From NCBI GenBank assembly GCA_035714365.1, contig DASTMB010000073.1:1-63128 (forward strand): 63,128 nt of DNA, given 5' to 3'. The notes beneath the pieces are model-generated. The model was not told where the DNA came from. It saw only the letters and a list, made by a program, of their open reading frames with translations, and made no database searches. The DNA is from Mycobacteriales bacterium (GTDB lineage Bacteria > Actinomycetota > Actinomycetes > BP-191). Made by a program: the position numbers and the translations under genes. This document shows, piece by piece, positions 50,863-60,152 of the stretch; within the stretch, counting starts at the first letter, position 1; every line of letters begins with the position of its first letter.

Positions 50863-51612
50863 TTACAGGCTTGCTGCCTTGTAGAGGGAGTGCACCTCGG
50901 GCGGCGCCAGGTGCCGTAGCCGTCCGGGCCGCAGCTCGCCGAGCGCCAGCGGGCCGATGTGGGTCCGGACGAGGCGGCGGACCGGATGCCCCAGTGCGTC
51001 GAACATCCGCCGGACGACGCGGTTGCGACCGTCGTGGATGACGACCTCGAGCTGGGCGGCGACGTCGGTCGCCGCGACGATCCGCGCCGCGTCCGCTCGG
51101 GCCGGCCCGTCGTCGAGCTCGACCCCCGAGCGAAGCTGCTGCGCCAGCCGACGGCCGGGCCGGCCGTCGATCTGCACGAGGTAGGTCTTCGGCACCCCGA
51201 ACGACGGGTGGGTCAGCCGGTGGGTGAGCGTGCCGTCGTTGGTGAGCAGGAGCAGCCCCTCGCTATCGGCGTCGAGGCGGCCGACGTGGAAGACCCGGTC
51301 CGTGCGGTCCGCGACGTAGTCGCCCACGCACGGGCGGCCCTGGTCGTCGTGCATCGTGGTGAGGACGCCCGCGGGCTTGTTGAGGGCGAGGTAGACGGTG
51401 TTGGGCACGACCGGTACCGGCGCGCCGTCGACCATCACCTCGTCGGTGGCGGGGTCGATGCGGGTGCCGAGCTCGCGGACGGTGGTGCCGTTGACCCGGA
51501 CTCGTCCGGCGACGATCAGTTCTTCGCAGGCTCGTCTCGAGCCGAGACCACTAGAGGCCAACGCCTTCTGTAGACGGACACGGTTGGTATCGTCCAACTC
51601 TCGGCCTGACAT
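50863..51612 (-). CDS. rluB: 23S rRNA pseudouridine synthase (RluB/RsuA family)
   Basis: 249 residues. An S4 domain (VRLQKALASSGLGSRRACEELI and GRVRVNGTTV) is followed by the RsuA-type catalytic domain with the Asp in VGRLDADSEGLLLLTNDG, and ALNKPAGVLTTMHD, HDGRNRVVRRMFDALGHPV. It modifies helix 89-90 of 23S rRNA in homologues. The scpA–scpB–rluB order is conserved in many Gram-positives. Its TAA lies inside the AAGTCGACTT site. Confidence 0.93.
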   Translation of the reverse strand: MSGRELDDTNRVRLQKALASSGLGSRRACEELIVAGRVRVNGTTVRELGTRIDPATDEVMVDGAPVPVVPNTVYLALNKPAGVLTTMHDDQGRPCVGDYVADRTDRVFHVGRLDADSEGLLLLTNDGTLTHRLTHPSFGVPKTYLVQIDGRPGRRLAQQLRSGVELDDGPARADAARIVAATDVAAQLEVVIHDGRNRVVRRMFDALGHPVRRLVRTHIGPLALGELRPGRLRHLAPPEVHSLYKAASL

Positions 51613-51621
51613 CGAGACGTG

Positions 51622-52443
51622 TTACGCGTGGTCGGCGAGGTCGTCGAGGTTGACCGGGAGGAGCGGCGCGAGGTTCGGCAGCTCCTCCATGCTCCGGATG
51701 CCCAGGCGCTGGAGGAAGTACGGCGTGGTGACGTACAGGTGCGCGCCGCTCGGCCCCTCCTCCCCCGCCTCCGCGATCAGCCCGCGGGCGAGCAGCGTGC
51801 GGACGACGCCGTCGACGTTGACGCCGCGGATCGCGGCGACCGACTGCCGGCTGACGGGCTGGCGGTACGCGATCACGGCCAGCGTCTCGAGTGCTGCCTG
51901 CGTCAGGCGGGCCTGCTGGCCTTCGAGCACGAAGCGTTCGATGTACGGCGCGCAGTCGGGGGCGGTGTAGAGCCGCCAGCCGCCGGCGACCTGGCGCAGC
52001 TCGAAGCCGCGGCCGTCCCGGGCGTACTCCTCGGCGAGGTCCTCCAGCGCGGCGAGCACCGTCGTCCGCGGCGCCTCGACCACCTGGGCCAGGTCGACCT
52101 CCGGCACCGGCTCGTCCACGACCAGCAGGATCGCCTCGAGGATCCGCCGCAACGGCGGCAACGGCTCGTCGCGCGGCTCCGTACCGCCGTGGTGGGGGTC
52201 GATCTCGGCGCGCGCCGCCGCGGCCTCGTCCTCGCCCGCCTCGGCGGGCGGCGCGGGCGGCGCGGGCGGCGCGGCGTCGCCGGCAGGCGCGGCGGCCGGG
52301 TCGGTGACGTCGCCAGAACCGGCCGGACCCGCGGCGGCGTCCGCGCGGGCGATGGCGGCATCCGTTATGTCAACCACATCCTCGCCGCCGGGTACCTCCG
52401 GTACCCCCTCGAACGGCGCGCCGGGCAGCTCGTCGTCAGGCAT
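51622..52443 (-). CDS. scpB: Segregation and condensation protein B
   Basis: 273 residues. About 95 residues of Ala/Pro/Glu-rich head are followed by the two winged helices of ScpB (LRRILEAILLVVDEPVPEVDLAQ, GRGFELRQVAGGWRLYT, LSQ-like LTQAALETLAVIAYRQPVSRQSVAAIRGVNVDGVVRTLLARGLI). It works with ScpA and SMC in chromosome condensation. It overlaps scpA by 8 nt. Confidence 0.93.
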   Translation of the reverse strand: MPDDELPGAPFEGVPEVPGGEDVVDITDAAIARADAAAGPAGSGDVTDPAAAPAGDAAPPAPPAPPAEAGEDEAAAARAEIDPHHGGTEPRDEPLPPLRRILEAILLVVDEPVPEVDLAQVVEAPRTTVLAALEDLAEEYARDGRGFELRQVAGGWRLYTAPDCAPYIERFVLEGQQARLTQAALETLAVIAYRQPVSRQSVAAIRGVNVDGVVRTLLARGLIAEAGEEGPSGAHLYVTTPYFLQRLGIRSMEELPNLAPLLPVNLDDLADHA

Positions 52444-53293
52444 CGGTGGACTCCTCCGGAGCGGGTTCGGGGGCGCCGTCGTACTCCTCGACCGCCAGGT
52501 ACACCGACGGCCCCGCCTCGTGCCCGGTCCAGCGGCACTGGAGGTCGCCGAGCGGCACGATCTGGTCGAACGCGACGTGGCCCTCGCGGTAGAGCTCGAG
52601 CAGCGCGAGGAACCGGGCGACGACCTCGATCGTCTCCCGGCAGTCGGAGACCAGCGCACGGAACGACGCCGTCCCGGCCTCCGCGAGCCGTTGGGCGAGC
52701 AGGACGGCCTGCTCGCGGACGCTGACGCGGACGTGGTGCACGTGGTCGACGGCGACGGCGGGCGGCTCGCGCGGCGTGAGGGCCCGGACGGCGAGCGCGG
52801 CGAACTGGTCCAGCCCGATCCCGATGAGCACGTCCGGCACCGCAGCCGCGAACCGCGGCTCCAGGCTGACCGCGCGCGGCACCCGCCGAGCCTCCTCCGC
52901 CATCAAGCCGCCGAGGATCGCCGCGGCCTCCTTGTACGCGCGGTACTGGAGCAGCCGGGCGAACAGCAGGTCGCGCGCCTCGAGCAGCGCGACGTCCTCC
53001 TCGTCGTCCACCTCGCCGGCGGGCAGCAGCCGCGCCGCCTTGAGGTCGAGCAGCGTCGCCGCGACGACGAGGAACTCGGTGGCCTGGCCGAGGTCCCAGG
53101 ACGAGCCGGCCGCCCGGATGTGGGCGATGAACTCGTCGGTGACCTGCGACAACGCCACCTCGGTGACGTCGAGCTTGTGCTTGGCGATGAGGTTCAGCAG
53201 CAGGTCGAACGGCCCCTCGAACACGTCGAGGTGCACGGCGAAGCTGCCCCGCCCGGGCGCGGCGACGGCCACAGCTCCGGCGTCGTCCTCCAT
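52436..53293 (-). CDS. scpA: Segregation and condensation protein A
   Basis: 285 residues from an ATG. The kleisin N-domain is typical (FAVHLDVFEGPFDLLLNLIAKHKLDVTEVALSQVTDEF), then FLVVAATLLDLKAARLLP and, at the C-terminus, the SMC-cap-binding winged helix (TASFRALVSDCRETIEVVARFLALLELYREGHVAFDQ). It bridges SMC heads. The start at MEDDAGAV is chosen over an upstream in-frame start because the latter has no ribosome site. Confidence 0.94.
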   Translation of the reverse strand: MEDDAGAVAVAAPGRGSFAVHLDVFEGPFDLLLNLIAKHKLDVTEVALSQVTDEFIAHIRAAGSSWDLGQATEFLVVAATLLDLKAARLLPAGEVDDEEDVALLEARDLLFARLLQYRAYKEAAAILGGLMAEEARRVPRAVSLEPRFAAAVPDVLIGIGLDQFAALAVRALTPREPPAVAVDHVHHVRVSVREQAVLLAQRLAEAGTASFRALVSDCRETIEVVARFLALLELYREGHVAFDQIVPLGDLQCRWTGHEAGPSVYLAVEEYDGAPEPAPEESTDA

Positions 53294-53393
53294 GCCCGCA
53301 CGGTAGCAGGCGGCACCCGCCGCACCGGCCGCCACGCCGCGAGCCGACAGCGGAGGCAGGCGTGGCGAGAAAGTGCTGAACGTCTTTGTCGAC

Positions 53394-54092
53394 TTACAGC
53401 AGGTGCGGGACGTGCAGGGCGGTCAGCAACGGTGCCAGGAAGGCGCCCGAGATCGCCGACACGAGCGCCAGCAGCAGCCCCTGCCCGGTCCGCAGCAGCG
53501 GGAGCATGAGCACGATGACGATGCCGAGCCCGATGTTGCGCTCCTCGAGGTGGTAACGCGCGTTGCGCCAGCCGGGGCTGGACGGCGCGAACAGCCAGAG
53601 GATCCGGGCCCCGTCCAGCGGCGGCAGCGGGATGAGCGTGAGCACGCCCATCGCGGCGTTGACCACCATCAGCTCGACCACCAGCACGACCAGGAACCCG
53701 CCCGGGACGACCTCCGCGCGCGGGCTGGCGCTGTAGACGGCGACGTCGCCACCGATCAGCGACAGGCCCACGGCGGCGAGCGCGGCGACGGCGAGGTTCG
53801 CCAACGGCCCGGCGAGCACCGCGAGCACGTACCGGCCGCGCGCGCCGCGGAACCGCGGCTCCTGGAGCCCCACCGGCTTCGGCCAGCCGACGCCGGACAG
53901 CAGCATGACGATCACGCCGAACGGCTCGAGGTGACGTCGCGGGTCGGGGTGCAGCCGCCCGGTGGCGACGGGCATGCGGTCGCCGAGGGCGCGCGCGACC
54001 CCGGCCTGGACGAGCGAGTGGACGACCACGCCGATCACCAGCGCGATCGCGACGCCGAGCAGCTCGACGGGGTGGCGCAGCAACCACAGCAC
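53394..54092 (-). CDS. M50 (site-2 protease) family protein lacking the HExxH motif
   Basis: 232 residues from a GTG, with five to six membrane helices. The family frame is clear: after a first helix comes VVVHSLVQAGVARALGD, then GRLHPDPRRHLEPFG, AGPLANLAVAALAAVG, and the second metal region N145...P155LPPLD160G. Where active members have HExxH this one has H25-S26-L-V-Q29, so both the catalytic Glu and the second His ligand are lost. It is therefore probably not a protease. It lies between scpA and the parA pair. Confidence 0.85.
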   Translation of the reverse strand: MLWLLRHPVELLGVAIALVIGVVVHSLVQAGVARALGDRMPVATGRLHPDPRRHLEPFGVIVMLLSGVGWPKPVGLQEPRFRGARGRYVLAVLAGPLANLAVAALAAVGLSLIGGDVAVYSASPRAEVVPGGFLVVLVVELMVVNAAMGVLTLIPLPPLDGARILWLFAPSSPGWRNARYHLEERNIGLGIVIVLMLPLLRTGQGLLLALVSAISGAFLAPLLTALHVPHLL

Positions 54093-54197
54093 GGGCCCGG
54101 GCTCCCTTCGCGGACGGCGGTAGCGACGCTACCGCGTGCGGCCGCGCGGGGCGGGACCCCGCCGCCCGGGGACGGGCGGCCATGGCGGCGCCGGGCG

Positions 54198-54650
54198 TCA
54201 GTGCCCGCCGCGGAGCCGGCGGACGAGCACGCTCTGCTCGCCCTTCGCCTCCAGGTCCGCGAGCACGACCGCGAGCGCCTCGCGCACGATCCGGCCGCGG
54301 TCGGCGGCCAGGCCGTACTCGCCGCGCAGCGTGAGCCGGGCGCGTTCGATGTCGATCAGCTCCTCGGCGGAGCAGTAGACGGTGATCTTCTCGTCGTGGC
54401 GCTCGCGCCCGGTGGGGCGGCGTTCGCCGAGCGGCCGCGGGCGCCGGCGGACCGGCGGCGGCGCGAACGTCTCCTCCCCCACCGGCTCCACCGCCGCGAG
54501 GGCGGGCGCGGCGGCGGCCGCGACCGGCTGCGGTGCCGGTGCGGGCGCCGCCACGGGCTGCGGCGCGGGCTCGGCCGGAGCGGCCTCGGCCGCCGGGCCG
54601 GTGGAACGGAACAGCTCGTCCGCCCCGGGCAGGGTCACGCGCCGGCTCAT
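54198..54650 (-). CDS. ParA-linked small protein (ribbon-helix-helix-like)
   Basis: 150 residues. The first 85 are Ala/Pro-rich and disordered. The C-terminal 60 (DEKITVYCSAEELIDIERARLTLRGEYG, then DRGRIVREALAVVLADLEAKGEQS) look like a ribbon-helix-helix DNA-binding or ParA-partner domain. It starts inside the parA stop (ATGA overlap), where a parB would be expected; no ParB-type gene is present. It may be the ParA partner. Confidence 0.75.
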   Translation of the reverse strand: MSRRVTLPGADELFRSTGPAAEAAPAEPAPQPVAAPAPAPQPVAAAAAPALAAVEPVGEETFAPPPVRRRPRPLGERRPTGRERHDEKITVYCSAEELIDIERARLTLRGEYGLAADRGRIVREALAVVLADLEAKGEQSVLVRRLRGGH

Positions 54651-55798
54651 CGGGCCAGCACCTCCTTGGCGAGCTCGCGGTACGCCTTCGCGCCCGTCGA
54701 CGACGGTGCGTACGTCGTGATCGGCTCCCCCGCGACCGTAGTCTCGGGGAACCGCACGGTCCGGCTGATCACCGTATGGAACACCCGGTCGCCGAACGCC
54801 TCGACCACCCGCGCCAGCACCTCGCGCCCGTGCAGCGTGCGGGAGTCGTACATCGTGGCCAGAATTCCCTCAAGTTCAAGTTGAGGGTTAAGCCTTTCTT
54901 GAACTTTGTCTATAGTTTCGATCAACAGTGCGACACCTCGCAGGGCGAAGAACTCGCACTCCAGCGGGATTACGACGCCGTGCGCGGCGGTGAGCGCGTT
55001 CACCGTCAGCAGGCCGAGGCTCGGCTGGCAGTCGATGAGGACCACGTCGTAGTCGCCGAGCACCGGCTGGAGCACCCGCAGCAGGGTCTGCTCGCGGCCG
55101 ACCTCGGCGACGAGCTGGACCTCGGCGGCGGAGAGGTCGATGTTGCTGGGGAGCAGGTCGAGGTTCGGGACGTGCGTCTTGAGCATCACGTCCTCGACGC
55201 CGACGTTGCGGTCCATCAGCAGGTTGTAGACGGTGCGGTCGAGCTGGAGCGGGTTCACGCCCAGGCCGACGCTCAGCGCCCCCTGCGGGTCGAAGTCGAC
55301 CAGCAGCACCCGGCGGCCGAGCTCGGCGAGCGCGGCGCCGAGGTTGATCGTGCTGGTGGTCTTGCCGACGCCGCCCTTCTGGTTGCACATCGCGAGGATG
55401 CGGGCCGGGCCGTGGCGATCCAGCGGCGGCGGGTCCGGGAACGTGCGCAACGGCCGCCCAGTCGGCCCGAGCGGGACGGGCTCCGGCGCGACCTCCGCGG
55501 CGGGTGGTGCGGGCGGCGCGGCGGGTGCCCCGCCCGGCGCGGCTGGCGGCTCGGACGGAGCGACGGGTGCCGCGGGCGCGCCGACCGCGTCGGCCAGCGG
55601 CACAGCCGGCGGCTCGGCGGCGGCGGTCTCGGCCGGCTCGTCCGCGGCGGGCGTCCCGGACGGCCCGGTGCCGGCCTGCGCGTCGTCCCCGGCCGTTGCC
55701 TCCGCCGCCGTCCACGGCGCCCCCGCGGCCTCGCCCGGCGGCGTGGCCGGCGGGGCGGGCTCGGGTACGGCGAACGGGTCCGTCGCGAATGTCGACAT
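54647..55798 (-). CDS. parA: ParA family ATPase
   Basis: 383 residues from the ATG of MSTFATDPF. A 130-residue Pro/Ala-rich head precedes the ATPase: deviant Walker A CNQKGGVGKTTSTINLG, VLLVDFDPQGALS, VVLIDCQPSLGLLTVNAL and ECEFFALRGVALLIETID. It belongs to the scpAB-linked ParA group found beside xerD in actinobacteria rather than the origin-linked parAB. Codons near 54863-54930 are unusually A/T-rich and contain a 21-nt dyad. It probably positions a cargo or aids segregation. Confidence 0.92.
   Translation of the reverse strand: MSTFATDPFAVPEPAPPATPPGEAAGAPWTAAEATAGDDAQAGTGPSGTPAADEPAETAAAEPPAVPLADAVGAPAAPVAPSEPPAAPGGAPAAPPAPPAAEVAPEPVPLGPTGRPLRTFPDPPPLDRHGPARILAMCNQKGGVGKTTSTINLGAALAELGRRVLLVDFDPQGALSVGLGVNPLQLDRTVYNLLMDRNVGVEDVMLKTHVPNLDLLPSNIDLSAAEVQLVAEVGREQTLLRVLQPVLGDYDVVLIDCQPSLGLLTVNALTAAHGVVIPLECEFFALRGVALLIETIDKVQERLNPQLELEGILATMYDSRTLHGREVLARVVEAFGDRVFHTVISRTVRFPETTVAGEPITTYAPSSTGAKAYRELAKEVLAR
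54867..54887. promoter_or_regulatory. Dyad inside parA (CCCTCAA–7–TTGAGGG)
   Basis: Arms CCCTCAA (54867-54873) and TTGAGGG (54881-54887) are perfect complements around GTTCAAG, within parA codons for LNPQLELEG. It lies in a 70-bp A/T-rich island and resembles the MerR-type dyads at 37440 and 39446. It may be an intragenic regulator site. Confidence 0.35.
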
Positions 55799-55915
55799 AC
55801 CGTGAAAGCCTCCTGTCGGGAAACCGTCGTGCAGCCATGACGACAGGCGGGCGACGCTAGCGCCGCGAGCGGCGCGGCGCAAGGTCGCGGTGCGCGGGGG
55901 CGGCGGGGAGGCGCG

Positions 55916-56836
55916 TCAGGAGGTCGCGCGCGGGTGCGCGGCGGCGTACACCTCGCGCAGCCGGTCGACGGTGACCAGCGTGTAGACCTGCGTCGTCGTC
56001 ACCGACGCGTGCCCGAGCAGCTCCTGCACGACCCGCACGTCGGCGCCGCCGTCGAGCAGGTGCGTGGCGAACGAGTGCCGCAACGTGTGCGGCGAGACGA
56101 CCGCGGCCAGCCCGGCGCGGTCGGCGGCGGTGCGCAGCACGGTCCACGCGCTCTGCCGGGACAGCCGCCCGCCGCGGGCGTTGAGGAACACCGCGGGCGT
56201 CCCCCGCCCCGCGGCCGCGAGGACGGGGCGGGCGCGGACGAGGTACGCCTCCAGCGCGGCGCGGGCGTAGGAGCCGAACGGGACGACGCGCTCCTTCGAC
56301 CCCTTCCCGAACAGCCGCACCGCGCCCGACGCCACGTCGACGTCGTCCAGGTCGAGGCCGACGACCTCGGAGATGCGGGCGCCGCTGCCGTAGAGGAGCT
56401 CGACCAGCGCGCCGTCGCGGAGCGCGCGCGGCGTCTGGTCGAACGCCGCCGCCTCGATCAGCCGCTTCACGTCGTCGAACGCGATCGCCTTGGGCAGCGA
56501 GCGCGGCAGCACGGGCGGGCGCACCTCGCGCGCGACGTCGAGCGGCGCCCACCCCTCCCGCACGGCGAACTTGTGCAGCCCGCGGACGGCCACGAGCGCG
56601 CGGGCGGCCGACGACGCCTTGACCGGCGGGTGCCCTGCCGACCCCTCGCGCAGCACGGAGACGAACCGCGCCACGTCCGCCTCGGCGACCGACGCGAGCG
56701 GCGTGTCCTCCCCCACCACGGCGGCGTACCGGCGCAGGTCGCGCCGGTAGGAGGACAGCGAGTTGCCGGCGAGGCCGCGTTCGACGGCGAGGTGGTCGAG
56801 GTAGCGCGCGGCGGCCGCGGCCACCGACAGCGTCAA
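55916..56836 (-). CDS. xerD: Tyrosine recombinase XerD
   Basis: 306 residues from a TTG one base after the ald stop. SAM-like N-domain ([26 protein letters not shown]); catalytic residues R ([10 protein letters not shown]), K ([10 protein letters not shown]), H-x2-R ([14 protein letters not shown]), H ([11 protein letters not shown]) and the Tyr (VYTLV). It resolves chromosome dimers at dif. Its place beside ald and parA is typical. Confidence 0.94.
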   Translation of the reverse strand: MTLSVAAAAARYLDHLAVERGLAGNSLSSYRRDLRRYAAVVGEDTPLASVAEADVARFVSVLREGSAGHPPVKASSAARALVAVRGLHKFAVREGWAPLDVAREVRPPVLPRSLPKAIAFDDVKRLIEAAAFDQTPRALRDGALVELLYGSGARISEVVGLDLDDVDVASGAVRLFGKGSKERVVPFGSYARAALEAYLVRARPVLAAAGRGTPAVFLNARGGRLSRQSAWTVLRTAADRAGLAAVVSPHTLRHSFATHLLDGGADVRVVQELLGHASVTTTQVYTLVTVDRLREVYAAAHPRATS

Positions 56837-56837
56837 C

Positions 56838-57953
56838 TCAGCCCCACACCTCGGCCAGCGGCACCGACGACAGCCCGTGCGCCTCGGCGACCGGCGCGTA
56901 CGTGACCTGCCCGCCGACGGCGTTGACGCCGAGCGCCAGGGCCGGGTCGCGGCGCACCGCGTCCACGACGCCGCGGTTGGCTATGGAGACGGCGTACGGG
57001 AGGGTGACGTTGGTCAGCGCGTACGTGGAGGTGTGCGGCACGGCGCCCGGCATGTTCGCGACGCAGTAGAAGATCGAGCCGGCCACCTCGAACGTCGGGT
57101 TCGAGTGCGTGGTGGGCCGGGTCGACTCGAAGCAGCCGCCCTGGTCCACGGAGATGTCGACCAGCACCGACCCCGGCTTCATCGACGCGACCATCTCGTC
57201 GGTGACGAGCACCGGCGCCTTGGCGCCCGGCACGAGCACCGCGCCGATGACGAGGTCCGCCTCGACAACGGCCTTCTCGATCTCGTACGTGTTCGAGGCG
57301 ACGGTCTGGATGCGGCCCTTGTGGATGCGGTCTACCTCGCGGAGGCGGGCGATGTTCTTGTCCAGCAGGAGGACCTCGGCCTCCATGCCCTGCGCGATCC
57401 AGGCGGCGTTGGAGCCGGAGATGCCGGCGCCGAGCACGACGACCCGGGCCGGGTACACGCCGGGGGCGCCGCCCATGAGGACGCCGCGGCCGCCCTGGGC
57501 GCGTTCCAGGAAGTGGGCGCCGGCCTGCGGCGCCATCCGGCCCGCGACCTCCGACATCGGCGCGAGCAGCGGCAGCGAACGGTCCGGCAGCTCGACGGTC
57601 TCGTACGCGACGGCCGTGATGCCCGACTCCAGCAGCGCGGTGGTGCACTCCAGCGACGCGGCGAGGTGCAGGTACGTGAACAGCACCTGGTCCTTCCGCA
57701 TCCGGTGGTACTCCTCCGCGATCGGCTCCTTGACCTTGAGCACGAGGTCCGCGGTGCCCCACACGTCGTCGGCGGTGCGGAGGATGGTCGCGCCGGCCGC
57801 GACGAACTCGTCGTCGGTGATGGACGAGCCGACGCCCGCCGACTCCTCGACGTAGACGTCGTGGCCCGCGGCGGAGAGCTCGCGGACGCCTGCGGGCGTG
57901 ATCGCGACGCGGTACTCGTTGTCCTTGAGCTCGCGCGGGATGCCGACCTTCAC
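56838..57953 (-). CDS. ald: Alanine dehydrogenase
   Basis: 371 residues from a GTG. Family motifs: [59 protein letters not shown], the NAD fold [20 protein letters not shown], and [19 protein letters not shown]. It interconverts alanine and pyruvate with NAD. It is the first gene of the ald–xerD–parA group. Confidence 0.96.
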   Translation of the reverse strand: MKVGIPRELKDNEYRVAITPAGVRELSAAGHDVYVEESAGVGSSITDDEFVAAGATILRTADDVWGTADLVLKVKEPIAEEYHRMRKDQVLFTYLHLAASLECTTALLESGITAVAYETVELPDRSLPLLAPMSEVAGRMAPQAGAHFLERAQGGRGVLMGGAPGVYPARVVVLGAGISGSNAAWIAQGMEAEVLLLDKNIARLREVDRIHKGRIQTVASNTYEIEKAVVEADLVIGAVLVPGAKAPVLVTDEMVASMKPGSVLVDISVDQGGCFESTRPTTHSNPTFEVAGSIFYCVANMPGAVPHTSTYALTNVTLPYAVSIANRGVVDAVRRDPALALGVNAVGGQVTYAPVAEAHGLSSVPLAEVWG

Positions 57954-58131
57954 GTGACTCCTTCGGGGGAACGCGCCGGCGTCACCCGCGCCGGGAACGG
58001 CTCCGCAGTCTAGGGGACGCGCACCTGGGCGGCCTCACCCGGAGGCCCTACACTGCTGGCGCCCGGTTTGTGCCTCCCGCTCACGGGGACGGATCCAGCA
58101 ACCGGGAACCCTACGCAAAGGAGTCCCACTC

Positions 58132-59439
58132 GTGCGCACTCGTGTGCTCGCGGCAGGTGGAGTGGCCCTCGCCGCCGCCATCGCCGCCACCCTCTCCGGT
58201 GGCACCGCCACCGCCGCCGGCTTCTCGGCCCCCGTGGTCGTCAGCTCGCTCAACGCGAGCGAGCCGGGCATCGACGCCGCCCCCGACGGCACCCTCTACA
58301 TCAACGCCCCCCTCGGCATCGGCTCCAGCCTCCCGACCTCGCCGAGCGTCGTCTGGCGCTCGACCAACGGCGGCGCCACCTGGACGCAGACGCCGTTCGG
58401 GCTGCGCGCGGCCGCCCCCGGCGGCGGCGACTCCGACATCTCGGTCGCGCCCGACAACACGCTGTCGTGGACCGACCTGTGGCTGGGCAGCTCGACCGTC
58501 GGCAAGTCCACCGACCAGGCGCAGACCTGGCTGGTCAACCCGCTCCAGGGCACGTACGCCCAGGACCGCCAGTGGGTCGCCGGTGTCGGCGGCAACGTCG
58601 TCTACCACGTGACGCACCAGATCCCCACCGGCATCACGGTGGCGCGTTCGGTCGACGGCGGCGTCACCTACCCGACGCAGACCATCGCCGCGACGCCGCT
58701 CGACCAGACCGGCTGCGTCTGCCCGGCGGGCACGCTGATCGCCGAGGCCGGCACGCCGGTCGTCGCGGGCCAGCAGGCCAGCAGCGTCACCGACAAGGTC
58801 GGCGTCATCTACTACACGTCCTCCGGCGGCATCAAGTTCGCCAAGTCCACCAACAGCGGCTCGTCGTGGACCAACGTCAACGTCAAGCCGGCCAGCAGCG
58901 CCGACACCGGCCGCGCGTTCCCGGTCGTCGCGAACGCCGGCAACGGCGTCCTCGTCGCCGCCTGGCAGGAGGTCAACGGCTCGTCCAGCACGGTCGCGTA
59001 CAGCGTCTCGACCAACTGGGGCTCGACCTGGAAGGCGCCGGTGACGATCGTCAGCGGCGGCTCCTCGGTCTTCCCGTGGATCGACGCGCGCGGCTCGAAG
59101 GTGTCGGTGTCGGTGTTCCACACCACCGCCAGCGGCCTGCCGGACAACGTCGCCAACTCCGCGTCGTGGTTCGAGACCTACCTCGAGGGCACGATCACGC
59201 TGAGCGGCACCGCCCCGAACATCACCGCCACCACGGCGTGGGGCGCGCTCCAGACGGCCGACACCACCGCGGTGAAGACCGGCCCGATCTGCACCAACGG
59301 TCTCGACTGCTCCGGCGACCGCGAGCTCGGTGACTTCCAGGCCGTCGCGATCGACCGCAACGGCATGGCGAACCTCACCTACGCCCGCAGCATCAACGGC
59401 GCCAGCGACACCGAGATCCGCTTCGTCAAGCAGATCTAG
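58132..59439 (+). CDS. Secreted sialidase-like beta-propeller protein
   Basis: 435 residues from a GTG with AAAGGAG upstream. Signal peptide LAAGGVALAAAIAATLSGGTATAA. The rest is a beta-propeller with four Asp-box-like turns (STNGGATW, SVDGGVTY, STNSGSSW, STNWGSTW). The arginine triad and Tyr/Glu pair of true sialidases are not evident, so enzyme activity is uncertain. A Cys pair (GCVC) and another (CTNGLDC) are probably disulfides. Divergent from ald. Confidence 0.8.
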   Translation: MRTRVLAAGGVALAAAIAATLSGGTATAAGFSAPVVVSSLNASEPGIDAAPDGTLYINAPLGIGSSLPTSPSVVWRSTNGGATWTQTPFGLRAAAPGGGDSDISVAPDNTLSWTDLWLGSSTVGKSTDQAQTWLVNPLQGTYAQDRQWVAGVGGNVVYHVTHQIPTGITVARSVDGGVTYPTQTIAATPLDQTGCVCPAGTLIAEAGTPVVAGQQASSVTDKVGVIYYTSSGGIKFAKSTNSGSSWTNVNVKPASSADTGRAFPVVANAGNGVLVAAWQEVNGSSSTVAYSVSTNWGSTWKAPVTIVSGGSSVFPWIDARGSKVSVSVFHTTASGLPDNVANSASWFETYLEGTITLSGTAPNITATTAWGALQTADTTAVKTGPICTNGLDCSGDRELGDFQAVAIDRNGMANLTYARSINGASDTEIRFVKQI

Positions 59440-59521
59440 CAGACAGACAACGGAGGCCGGGCGCTCGATGCGCCCGGCCTTCGTCATGTCCAGGGTGGGG
59501 TGAGCGGAGTGCCGTGGGCGG

Positions 59522-59595
59522 GGCCGGACGGGTCCCGCGGCTAAAGGGAGCGCCGGGCAGAGCCCGGCGCGGAATCTAGCGGGACGCGTCCGGCC
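59522..59595. repeat. 74-nt nested-hairpin element, copy B
   Basis: Outer arms of 17 nt (59522-59538 and 59579-59595, one mismatch), inner stem GCGCCGGGC/GCCCGGCGC, and the same CTAAAGGGA and GGAATCTAG internal strands as copy A. It too lies between convergent genes, here the propeller protein and the NUDIX gene. Confidence 0.75.
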
Positions 59596-59609
59596 GCGAC
59601 CGCGGCGCT

Positions 59610-60152
59610 TCAGATACCCAGACGACGCGCGGCGGCGAGGACGCCGAGCGCGCACATGGCGTTCGTGATCGTGCCGTCGAACACCCACTCGCACGCGTCG
59701 CGCAGCGGCACCCACCGCACCTCGAGGTCCTGCTCCTCGTCGACGACGTCCGGACGTTCCGCCGCCTCGGTGACGCCGGAGGCGAGGTAGACCTCGTAGC
59801 GCTCGTCCGAGCCGCCGGGTGTCGCGTACACGGAGCAGAGGGGCTCCACCGTCTCGGCGACGTAGCCGGTCTCCTCGTGCAGCTCGCGCTTCGCGGTCTC
59901 GGCGGGGTCCTCGCCGTCGACGTCGCGGATGCCGGCCGGCACCTCCCACAGCGCCGCGCCGACGGCGTGGCGGTACTGCTTGATGAGCAGGACGTTGCGG
60001 TCGGCGTCGATGGCGACGGCACCGACCGCGCCGGGGTGCTCCACGACGTCGCGCGGGGCGCTGCTGCCGTCGGGCATCCGGACGGTGTCGGTGCGGACGC
60101 TGATGATCTTGCCGGAGAAGCGTTGCTCCGACTTCAGGACCTCGTACGTCAC
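59610..60152 (-). CDS. NUDIX hydrolase, ADP-ribose pyrophosphatase type
   Basis: 180 residues from a GTG overlapping the pyrG stop by 4 nt. The NUDIX box is [18 protein letters not shown], preceded by [10 protein letters not shown] and [12 protein letters not shown]. The WEVPAG and [22 protein letters not shown] pieces are typical for ADP-ribose pyrophosphatases. It follows pyrG here, as in other actinobacteria. Confidence 0.92.
   Translation of the reverse strand: MTYEVLKSEQRFSGKIISVRTDTVRMPDGSSAPRDVVEHPGAVGAVAIDADRNVLLIKQYRHAVGAALWEVPAGIRDVDGEDPAETAKRELHEETGYVAETVEPLCSVYATPGGSDERYEVYLASGVTEAAERPDVVDEEQDLEVRWVPLRDACEWVFDGTITNAMCALGVLAAARRLGI

Noticed and set aside
55788-55800. parS centromere site near parA
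   Set aside because: The canonical actinobacterial parS (TTTCACGTGAAA-type) is not present; AATGTCGACAT does not match it.
58132-59439. True sialidase
   Set aside because: Asp-box turns are present but the arginine triad and the catalytic Tyr/Glu are not evident; described as sialidase-like propeller only.
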